Assembly (NCBI GenBank): GCA_037954235.1
Contig: JBBMOA010000001.1
Coordinates: 8,022,001-8,086,000 of the forward strand
Length of the DNA: 64,000 nt
Origin: Aulostomus chinensis
Lineage: Eukaryota; Chordata; Actinopteri; Syngnathiformes; Aulostomidae
Direction: 5' to 3'
Positions 1 to 9,100 of the stretch are shown in pieces. The position numbers were made by a program, and so were the translations under genes. The notes below the pieces were generated by a model, which was not told where the DNA came from, made no database searches, and saw nothing but the letters and a program-made list of their open reading frames with translations. Every line of letters starts with the position of its first letter. Within the stretch, counting starts at the first letter, position 1.

Positions 1-102
1 AGTGTGTGTTTTTACTGCTTTTAGCGCTGACTTCGTGTCTCTCTGACTTCGAAACATAATAGGGTCTTCGCCCAGAAGTACCTTCTGGCTCAGGCCCTAA
101 TT
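1..102 (-). repeat. Partial Helentron 5' terminal module, cut by window edge
   Basis: This is the last part of the roughly 210-base module that ends complete units on the + strand, and is the 5' end in element sense. It holds the conserved block around AACATAATAGGGTCTTCGCC, the hairpin CCAGAAG-TAC-CTTCTGG at 72-88 and the inverted repeat GGCTCAGGCCCTAA at 87-100. The body of this unit lies outside the window. Confidence 0.8.
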
Positions 103-1303
103 AAAGCTGCAAGCAGCGTTGTTAGGGCCTGAGCCCCCGCCTAACCGCGGCCGGATCGCCGGTCCGAATCCAACGGTGTAATCGGCAAATCCCTAGGCCT
201 TGTAGTTTAGGAGATACGAGCCTCAGTTCGCTGCACAGTGCGACTGCAGAGCTGAGAGCCGGCCATTTTAGAGCCCCTCCCTTCTCTGCTCGCTCTCTGC
301 CATCTGTGTCAGAGTGGAGAGCAGAGGAGGATTTGGCAGTTTAACTGTGAAACACAGTCATAACTCAGCATATGTTGGTCAAAAGTTGAATGTAAAGACA
401 TCAGTGCGTAGAGTTTTTTCTCAGGAATTCAATGGTGTGCTTTTTGAAGGTGTGAGTGTTTTAGTTTAGAAGATACAAGTGTTTGTTTGAGAGTATGTAC
501 ATGAGGGCAGAGAAGCTCCAATTGTGGTTTCCATGACTACAGTAAACAAATCTCTGCCATCTGTGCAGGAGTGGAGAGCAGCTGAAAAGTGTACATTTTT
601 AGTGTGTGAAAAGCAAATAACTCCGCATTTGTTGCTTGGAAGTGGAATATAATACCATATTTTTGTAGAGATTTTTCTGAGGAATCCAGTGGTGTGTTTT
701 GTGAAGCTGTGAGAGTTTTAGTTTAGACGTGAGAAGCATTTGTTCGAGAGTTTGTACCATGAGAAGACACGGCCACCCCATTGACTTCCATTGTAAGTGT
801 GAAAGGTGTCTCCCCCACTTTGACGGCTTATAAAATCCAAACCGAACGCGTAGTATATTAGCCTTTAAAGATTTTTGAAGAGCACAGTTGGGAGAGAAAT
901 GTGTGAAAGTTTGGAAGCGATGCCATTTACGGTTTAGGAGGAGATAGATTTTGTTCGGGGAGTAAAAAATTCCTTTTTTTGACAGTTTTGTCCAATTTGT
1001 GGACATTGTGTTGTAGATAGGTGAGAGGTCAGAGTGTATGAATTTTTCGTCTTAATGAGACGATTCCAACGGTGTTGGTCCCATGTCTGTGGGACATTCG
1101 TGGAAGCAGTTATAGCGCTCCCAATTTTTTTTTAGTTTTTTTGCTCCCTAGGTGGCGCTATTGAGTTTTGGTGAAATTTTTTTTTAAAATATAAAATTTT
1201 TTGCCAGACCGGACGTGCGTGCCAAAATTCAGCGAATTTCATGCATGTTCAGTGGGTGTAATGAAGGGTTTTTTTGGCGGCGGAACCGGAAAGAATAATA
1301 ATT
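103..1303 (-). mobile_element. Short non-autonomous Helentron unit, no 5' module
   Basis: The unit starts with AAAGCTGCAAGCAGCG and the subterminal inverted repeat TTAGGGCCTGAGCC. It ends in an AAT-rich stretch joined directly to the next unit, so it lacks the 5' terminal module. It contains two degenerate internal subrepeats (around 360-560 and 600-800) and a cluster of three stem-loops at 989-1095. The small reading frames in it are not conserved as proteins. It is almost identical to the unit at 49408-50608, including the rare CGGTCCG variant near the start, although many less similar units lie between. Confidence 0.85.
989..1095. other. Cluster of three conserved stem-loops (example copy)
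   Basis: Three short perfect inverted repeats follow each other: TGTCCA/TGGACA (989-1005), TCGTCT/AGACGA (1047-1063) and GTCCCA/TGGGAC (1078-1095). The same cluster recurs in nearly every unit, and loop bases vary more than stems. Whether it acts as DNA or RNA cannot be told from sequence. Confidence 0.6.
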
Positions 1304-2951
1304 AAAGCTGCAAGCAGCGTTGTTAGGGCCTGAGCCCCCGCCTAGCCGCGGCCGGATCGCCGGCCCGAATCCAACGGTGTAATCGGCAAATCCCTAGGCC
1401 TTGTAGTTTAGGAGATACGAGCCTCAGTTCGCTGCACAGCGTGACTGCAGAGTTGAGAGCCGGCCCTTTAAGAGCCCCTCCCTTCTCTGCTCGCTCTCTG
1501 CCATCTCTGTCAGAGCTGAGAGCAGAGGAGGATTTGGCAGTTTTACTGTGAAACACAGTCATAACTCAGCATATGTTGGTCAAAAGTTGACAGTGAAGAC
1601 ATCAGTGCGTAGAGTTTTTTCTCAGGAATTCAATGGTGTGCTTTTTGAAGGTGTGAGTGTTTTAGTTTAGAAGCTACAAGTGTTTGTTTGAGAGTATGTA
1701 CATGAGGGCAGAGACCCTCCAATTGTGGTTTCCATGACTACAGTAAACAAATCTCTGCCATCTGTGCAGGAGTGGAGAGCAGCTGAAAAGTGTACATTTT
1801 TAGTGTGTGAAAAGCAAATAACTCTGCATATGTTGCTTGGAAATGGAATATAATACCATATTTTTGTAGAGATTTTTCTGAGGAATCGACTGGTGTGTTT
1901 TGTGAAGCTGTGAGAGTTTTAGTTTAGACGTGAGAAGCATTTGTTCGAGAGTATGTACCATGAGAGGACACTGCCTCCCCATTGACTTCCATTGTAAGCG
2001 TGAAACGTGTCTCCCCGACTTTGACGGCTTATAAAATCCAAACCGAGCGCGTAGTATATTAGCCTTTAAAGATTTTTGAAGAGCAGTGTTGGGAGAGTAA
2101 TGTGTGAAAGTCTGGAAGCGGTGCCATTTACGGTTTAGGAGGAGATAGATTTTGTTCGGGGAGTAAAAAATTCCTTTTTTTGACAGTTTTGTCTAATTTG
2201 TGGACATTGTGTTGTAGATAGGTCAGAGGTCAGAGTGTATGAATTGTTCGTCTTAATGAGACGATTCCAACGGTGTTGGTCCCATGTCTGTGGGACATTC
2301 GTGCAAGCAGTTATAGTGCTCCCAATTTTTTTTTAGTTTTTTGGCTCCCTAGGTGGCGCTATTGAGTTTTGTTGAAATTTTTTTTTAAAATATAAAATTT
2401 TTCGCCAGACCGGACGTGCGTGCCAAAATTCAGCGAATTTCATGCATGTTCAGGGGGTGTAATTGAGGGTTTTTTTGGCGGCGGAAGAAAAAAGAATAAT
2501 AATAGTAGAAAAACTTAGCAATTTCAGATATAATTTTTGCCACCATAGGTTTCAATGGGAGACCTCACCCCCCGTCCCCCCCCCGGACCCCCCTGTGATG
2601 TTTTTAGAGGCCTGTGATGCTCCTAAGTGTGTGTTTTTACTGCTTTTAGCGCTGACTTCGTGTCTCTCTGACTTCGAAACATAATAGGGTCTTCGCCCAG
2701 AAGTACCTTCTGGCTCAGGCCCTAATAAGTCAAGAAATTTTACAATTTCAGATAAAATTTTTGCCACCATAGGTTTCAATGGGGGACCTCACCCCCCGGT
2801 CCCCCCCCGGACCCTCCTGTGATGTTTTTAGAGGCCTGTGATGCTCCTAAGTGTGTGTTTTTACTGCTTTTAGCGCTGACTTCGTGTCTCTCTGACTTCG
2901 AAACATAATAGGGTCTTCGCCCAGAAGTACCTTCTGGCTCAGGCCCTAATT
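1304..2951 (-). mobile_element. Short Helentron unit with two 5' terminal modules
   Basis: The body is like its neighbours. It is followed by two consecutive terminal modules, about 2519-2727 and 2742-2949, each ending in the CCAGAAG hairpin and GGCTCAGGCCCTAA. Only one module can belong to this body, so the other is a solo 5' end. C-runs in the modules (for example 2568-2597) are G-runs in element sense. Confidence 0.85.
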
Positions 2952-4149
2952 AAAGCTGCAAGCAGCGTTGTTAGGGCCTGAGCCCCCGCCTAACCGCGGC
3001 CGGATCGCCGGCCCGAATCCAACGGTGTAATCGGCAAATCCCTAGGCCTTGTAGTTTAGGAGATACGAGCCTCAGTTCGCTGCACAGCGTGACTGCAGAG
3101 CTGAGAGCCGGCCCTTTAAGAGCCCCTCCCTTCTCTGCTCGCTCTCTGCCATCTCTGTCAGAGTGGAGAGCAGAGGAGGATTTGACAGTTTTACTGTGAA
3201 ACACAGTCATAACTCAGCATATGTTGGTCAAAAGTTGAAAGTAAAGACATCAGTGCGTAGAGTTTTTTGTCAGGAATTCAATGGTGTGCTTTTTGAAGGT
3301 GTGAGTGTTTTAGTTTAGAAGCTACAAGTGTTTGTTTGAGAGTATGTACATGAGGGCAGAGACCCTCCAATTGTGGTTTCCATGACTACAGTAAACAAAT
3401 CTCTGCCATCTGTGCCTGAGTGGAGAGCAGCTTAAAAGTGTACATTTTTAGTGTGTGAAAAGCAAATAACTCTGCATATGTTACTTGGAAGTGGGATATA
3501 ATACCATATTTTTGTAGAGATTTTTTTGAGGAATCCAGTGGTGTGTTTCGTGAAGCTGTGAGAGTTTCAGTGTAGACGTGAGAAGCATTTGTTTGAGAGT
3601 ATGTACCATGAGAGGACACAGCCTCCCCATTGACTTCCATTGTAACGTGAAACGTGTCTCCCCGACTTTGACAGCTTATAAAATGGGAACCGATTGGATT
3701 TTGAAAAAACCTTTAAAGATTTTTTAAGAGCAGTGTTGGGAGAGTCATGTGTGAAAGTCTGGAAGCAATACCATTAACGGCCTAGGAGGAGATAGATTTT
3801 GTTCGGGGAGTAAAAAATTCCTTTTTTTGACAGTTTTGTCCAATTTGTGGACATTGTGTTGTAGATAGGTGAGAGGTCAGAGTGTATGAATTTTTCGTCT
3901 TAATGAGACGATTCCAACGGTGTTGGTCCCATGTCTGTGGGACATTCGTGCAAGCAGTTATAACTATTTTAATTTTTGTGTACTTTTGTAGCTCTGTAGG
4001 TGGCGCTATTGAGTTTTTCCGGATTTTTTTTTTTAAATATCGAATTTTTCGCCGGACCGGACGTGCGTGCAAAATTTCAGCGAATTTCATGCATGTTCAG
4101 GGGGTCAAATTAAGCGTTTAAGATGTCGCGGAAGAAAGAAAGAATAATT
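2952..4149 (-). mobile_element. Short Helentron unit, no 5' module
   Basis: This 1198-base unit ends at an AAGAAAGAAAGAAT stretch joined to the 3' end of long element 1. It shares its variant block near 3960-4010 (AACTATTTTAATTTTTGTGT) with the unit at 42285-43482, which has the same length. The two are probably recent copies of each other. Confidence 0.83.
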
Positions 4150-4152
4150 AAA

Positions 4153-4182
4153 GCTGCAAGCAGCGTTGTTAGGGCCTGAGCC
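4153..4182 (-). other. Helentron 3' hairpin and subterminal inverted repeat, element 1
   Basis: The hairpin GCTGC-AA-GCAGC (4153-4164) lies three bases from the unit edge. TTAGGGCCTGAGCC (4169-4182) is the inverted partner of GGCTCAGGCCCTAA at 19925-19938. In element sense the inverted repeat is upstream of the hairpin, which is the asymmetric arrangement of Helitron2 elements. The hairpin presumably marks the rolling-circle stop. Confidence 0.7.
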
Positions 4183-4195
4183 CCCGCCTAACCGC

Positions 4196-4211
4196 GGCCG
4201 GATCGCCGGCC
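4196..4211. other. GC-rich subterminal hairpin, element 1
   Basis: GGCCGG-ATCG-CCGGCC is a perfect 6-base stem next to the subterminal inverted repeat. The same position in other units carries the unrelated stem GCGGCC-TAC-GGCCGC (for example in 36948-38004), so pairing is kept while sequence changes. Confidence 0.6.
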
Positions 4212-4804
4212 CGAATCCAACGGTGTAATCGGCAAATCCCTAGGCCTTGTAGTTTAGGAGATACGAGCCTCAGTGCGCTGCACAGTGTGAGTGCAGAGCT
4301 GAGAGCCGGCCCTTTAAGAGCCCCTCCCTTCTCTGCTCGCTCTCTGCCATCTGTGTCAGAGTGGAGAGCAGAGGAGGATTTGGCAGTTTAACTGTGAAAC
4401 ACAGTCATAACTCAGCATATGTTGGTCAAAAGTGGAAAGTAAAGAGATATTTTCGCAGTTTTTTTTAATCAGGAATTCAATAATGTGTTTTTTGAAAGTG
4501 TGAGTGTTTTAATGTACAAGCTAGAAGTGTTTGAGAATATGTACCATGAGAGCAGAGATGCTCCCTTTTTGTTTCCATGACAACAGTAAACAAATCTCTA
4601 CCATCTGTATTAGATTGAAGGGCAGAGGAGGATTCTGCCAGTTTTACTGTTAAAAACAGTCATTAACTCTCCATATGTTGGCCAATAGTAATATTTCAGG
4701 CCATCTTTTTCAGTTGTGACTCCAAGTGCTGAGCTGACAGCATTGATCCGTCTGCCTGTCATCTTCTGTCCTACCTTTGTCTAAGTTTGATGTGCTTCTC
4801 CTAG

Positions 4805-5139
4805 TGAAGGTGTTGAATGACATCATCAATCCCAGGGTGATGGAGAAGTGCTCCTCCATCCATGTTGGTATCAAAGTGGTGAGAGTTGAAGTTGAGGAGG
4901 TAGAAGCTCCAGTTGGACCCAAAGTGTGACTGCAGATGTGACAGCTTCATATTGACCCTTGTGTTCATCATTGTCTGTGCGACCTGTTGGCTGTCACTTT
5001 ACTGTGGTTCTTCCAGTTCAGTTGCTGAATATCATCAAGCATGAATGTGGCAAAATACAGCATTGAAAACAGGACATTTGACTGTGGATTAGAAAGTTCA
5101 ACATTCATTGTCCATGTACACTGTTATTGTGACAATAAA
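4805..5139 (+). pseudogene. Possible captured gene 3' exon with poly(A) signal
   Basis: On the strand opposite the transposon gene, a good acceptor (CTTCTCCTAG, ending at 4804) is followed by a 40-codon open frame (4807-4929). The frame encodes an acidic C-terminus ending in APVGPKV and a TGA stop. About 200 bases of AT-rich sequence follow, with AATAAA at 5134-5139. This has the shape of a last exon plus 3' UTR, and Helitrons are known to capture such pieces. I do not recognise the protein. Element 2 has the same segment, so any capture predates their split or was spread by conversion. It may instead be a chance open frame. Confidence 0.3.
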
Positions 5140-5339
5140 AGACAGACATCAGCTGTGGTGAACATGGGAATTTATTAACTGATTAATTTGAACAAAAGGT
5201 CAATCAGAAACAGTCACTGCATGTGTAACAAAGTGTAAATTATAAATCTGAAGTCAAACAAAAATGCTTTTAGAACATACAGTGAACATAATTAATGAAA
5301 GTAATTTAGAACTTCAATGAAATTTCTCCCCGTTGGGGT

Positions 5340-5512
5340 TCAATGAACAAACTATTTACAAGTTTAGTGAAAGAAACCCAACATTCCCACATGAGCAAGC
5401 ACTTGGCGACGGTGGTGAGGAAAAACTCCCTTTTACAGGAAGAAACCTCAGGCAGAACCAGGCTCAAAGTGGGCGGCCACCTGCCTGGACCGGTTGGGGT
5501 TGAGAGGGAGAG
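5340..5512. repeat. Segment resembling a teleost-wide interspersed repeat
   Basis: The stretch containing GAGCAAGCACTTGGCGACGG, AAAAACTCCCTTTTACAGGA, AGAAACCTCAGGCAGAACCA and GACCGGTTGGGGTTGAGAGG looks to me like a sequence found very often in fish genomes and fish mRNA 3' ends. I recall it but cannot name its family. Here it lies in the 3' UTR region of the transposon gene and is kept in element 2 (22337-22500). Confidence 0.45.
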
Positions 5513-5640
5513 GGAGAGAGATGGGGCTGGGGTGGAGAGGGGAGATAGACTTGGGGGTGAGGGGCGGGGGCAGTGGGAGAAGAGGAGAGAGATACAGAGA
5601 GAGAGAGACAAAGAGGGAGGGGGCTGAGAGGAGAGACAAC
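5505..5640. repeat. GA-rich low-complexity tract
   Basis: A purine-rich tract of GAGAGG and GAGAGAGAC type. The copy in element 2 (22496-22640) differs by several short indels, as expected for slippage. Confidence 0.8.
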
Positions 5641-5805
5641 AGGCAAAAATATACATGCATGATACATTTATAAAACATTTATAAGAGACCAACAGCAATA
5701 ATGTGACAGACAGTGACTCACAACAACTACAAATGACCAACAACAACTATAAATATCAACAACTATAAATAACAAACAACAACTATAAATATCAACAACA
5801 ACAAC

Positions 5806-5835
5806 GTGCTGTGACCCATGATTGTCACGCAGCAC
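5806..5835. other. Imperfect hairpin in the 3' UTR, element 1
   Basis: GTGCTG-TGAC pairs with GTCA-CG-CAGCAC across an 8-base loop, with a two-base bulge. It is conserved in element 2 near 22764. Confidence 0.4.
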
Positions 5836-5955
5836 CAGTGGAACCATGATTCGTGGAGCTAAACTACCAACTCATAGTCACTACAAAACTGCAGTAAGTG
5901 CAGTGCGTGACAGTGGAATAAGTTAATAAATACATGAATAAATACCTTAAAAACC

Positions 5956-5975
5956 GTGCATGTCAAGACATGCAC
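5956..5975. other. Perfect 9-bp hairpin about 220 bases after the stop codon, element 1
   Basis: GTGCATGTC and GACATGCAC flank a two-base AA loop. The copy in element 2 (22915-22934) is identical with identical flanks. It could be an mRNA 3' structure or a DNA signal for the transposase. Confidence 0.6.
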
Positions 5976-6194
5976 AGAATAAATAGCCAAAGTTAAAAAG
6001 GTTAAAAAAGTTAAAAGATTAAAAAGGGCACAGAGAGGTGGAGTGGGACTTTCTACACTAACAAATGCCAACAGTCATGCCAGGCTTCCTATCAACAACA
6101 GGTCCGAGTCAACTTGTCCTACCAGCACACACAGAGCCAACTGAGCTGACATGAGGCTAGTATTTGACCTGGGACAGCCATGTAGCTTTGACAC

Positions 6195-9100
6195 TCAGTC
6201 ATCCTGGTGGTCAGAATCGCCCTGGAAATCCTCCAAGTCATCCAAGCTAAACAAACTGGCGAGGTCATCTAACTCCCCCTGATCATCTGAAACAGAAAAC
6301 CTACACAGGATCCCTTCGTGATCGCTGAAGTAGGCTGGCCAGACTGCACATTCCACGTCGTACTGTGACGTTTTAACGTAAACGTGGTCAATTAGCGTCC
6401 CCTTTTCTGTGGTCTCTTGTGTCACGTGTTGGGTGAACCCTTTTTCTTCCATAAATTTACAAATTGATGACCCTTTCAAAATGTTCTCATTGAAGTCTCC
6501 CATGACTACAACAGTGTTACTTGTTGGAGTTAACCAGTCAAGTAACCTCCCCACATTGCCTTTGAACAGCAAATTTGGATACGCTGGTGGACGGTAAATG
6601 ACGGCCAGGGAAATGCTCAATTTTTTGTGCAGGCACACCAAGCACTCCAGATTGAAATCGGGTACCTGCAGAATGTCGACGTCCGAATGGGCTAAACTAT
6701 ACAGGCCGACGCCACCGCGTTCTAACTGCTGGAATTTGGAGAATGTGGGGTCAGCGGCGCTGTAACACAGAGACCGAGGACGACTGTGGAAATCGTAGCC
6801 AGAAATTTGCACACAGTCCAATGAGGACTGTGCAGTGAGCCATGTTTCTGTGACAGCAATGCAGTTAAGCTGCAAATGCTGCGTGCAGGACACCAAGTCT
6901 AGCAGGTGGCGACTTAAACTTTGTACGTTCATCAAATACACCGCGAACTGTGTATTTGATGAAGGCTGCTCAATCAAAAATGGAGGCATGCTAGCCATGG
7001 CCTCCTTAATGGTGTCCTTGCAGTAAATGGCCTTTTCTTCAAAGTCCTTGATGATCAGTCCCGACAAGGCCCTAACACGACTGAGAGCTACATACGCCTG
7101 CCCAGGTGCAAATACCTTCTTTAAACACACAACAGCCTGGTCTACAGTCAACCCCTGCACTTTGTGGACTGTACAAGCCCACGCTAGCCTGAGGGGAAAC
7201 TGCACCCGCACACAACCGCGCTTCCTGGTCTTCTCCCTGTCTGGTTCAATAGCAGTAGAATGCCTGTATTCTACTGCTGCGTGTGGACGCTCTGTCCTCC
7301 TCTGTCTGCCAATGTTTTCGTCATCGAACTTGACGTAAATTCTCAGAGGAAATGTGGGGTCGGGGCCAAATTCAATGTAGCTGACAGTGCCACACGCGCC
7401 ATTGACCAGACCGTCCTGGACGTCGACGTTACGACAGAGCATGACTCTGGCGTTTTTGGCCAAACACAATTTAGATTCCAAACACGTGCCCTGCCCCTTG
7501 CTAATGATTCCAGGTTCCAATTTGCCGGTTTTGCGGTTCGGCGTAAAGTCTTTAGCGTCAATTTCAACATAATCTGGGCACGTGCGGAACAACTGGTTCA
7601 AATTAAATTCTTCCACTTGCACATTTGTGGTGAAAATATGCAAGGCCGAGCTATCTTCCCCTGTCTCTCGCGATTTCAAAATTTGGACGTCGCCGTCTAA
7701 CATGGGGGTTTTCTTTGAACGCACCCTAAGCCTGTTCAACATCTCAGCAAAGGAGCTGTCCTTCTGTCTGACGACAGTAGTCAGCTCCACCACGCTAAAG
7801 TGGCACCACAGGTCCACACCAACCTGACCAGCGTACAGCGGCTTCCCTTTAACGGGAGGCAACTGGTAGAAGTCACCGACGGCTATGACGCTAACATTAC
7901 CAAATGGGGAAAAGTCACCGGTCTGTTTAAGCTGCCTCAACCTGCCGTGAACGTATGCCAACAGATTGTGATCAACCATGCTAATCTCATCAATGATGAC
8001 AATTTGGAGGTCTCTAAATGTGGCCCTTAGAGAGTTCAGTTTGTCTTCTCCCAAGGGTGTGTAAGGCAAGCTGGAGTGTGTGCCAATACTCAGCGAGTGA
8101 TGAATTGTTGCTGCATTTAAAGTGTATGCAGCTATGCCCGTGGAGGCCATTAACAGAACCGAAATGCTATCTGGTTGATGACAAAGTGTTGCCAGCAGTC
8201 TCCCGGCCTCGTACTGAATGGCCCTGATTAAGTGACTTTTCCCCGTCCCTGCACCGCCTGTCAAAAACACATGCAGAGGCTCTGGGTTCTTACCCATGGC
8301 CTTCTGCAGACACCACTGTCTAACTTTGTTGAAGACAGCCATTTGCGTCTCGTTCAGAGACCTAACTAAGGCCAAGCCGTCACTTCTGGGCAAAATGCTC
8401 CTGTTCCTCTCCAAAAACACATCTGTTTTTGGTTTGGCAGCCGCCAAATCGGGAACATTTTGTAAGGCGTCGGCCAAATGCTCATCAGCATTTTCGCCTT
8501 GCCTTTGCTCTTTCATCTCCTCTAAACACTCGAGGCGTTCCGCTTCCAGCTCAGGACAGAGCTCCCCCCAAACATCCTCATCCACCTGACCTTGCTGAGC
8601 AATCTCCTCAGCGTGATCCAACTCAGGACAATCGACCTCAAACCTGGCCCTGTTCTCATCGACGACGCTTTGAACCGGCTTCAACGAACCGTCCCTGAAC
8701 CTAACCTCTCCATCCTTATAGAACTGACTGAACAGATGAAACCCCTCAGGTTTCAGATCTGCGTCAATTCTGTAATGGAGATACATCTGAAGCAGACTCT
8801 GATAGTGTGCTTCCTCTTGCTTTTCTAAATCAAACCGCATGTAGCGCACAACAGCGAACTGAGACCGCGTTCTCCTCGAGATGAAGCCAAGTCCATTCTT
8901 CAGTTGAATCATGTTCTTGGACTTTTCATTCTTGCTGAGAAGACGATACTCAGACGCAAACGTAGCCATACACATGTCCTCGAACACCTGGTCATCTGGC
9001 CTGCTCCTATACCTATCTACGATATTTGGCATCCACATATCCTCTGACCTCATGTCACCACAAGCGGCTTTCTGCCTCAACACACTGAGGGGTAAACTCA

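Noticed and set aside
599..1006. Recurring 60-174 codon open frames in the short units on both strands
   Set aside because: They appear in many units but are broken or shifted in others, overlap stem-loops and low-complexity sequence, and carry no recognisable domain. They follow from the repeated DNA.
1047..1063. Hammerhead-like CTTGATGAGACGA string in unit bodies
   Set aside because: The TGATGAG part falls in the loop of a simple hairpin, and the conserved GAAA and three-stem arrangement of a hammerhead ribozyme are missing.
4710..4922. 70-codon minus-strand open frame opposite the possible captured exon
   Set aside because: It is low in complexity (Ser/Thr-rich) and without domain or splice signals; the + strand reading fits an exon better.
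6195..6960. Endonuclease of a LINE retrotransposon
   Set aside because: The domain is fused in frame to the helicase and no reverse transcriptase follows. This is the known Helentron arrangement.
7260..7700. Open frames on the + strand inside the Rep, helicase and endonuclease region
   Set aside because: They are antisense shadows of the long minus-strand exon and have no domain content.
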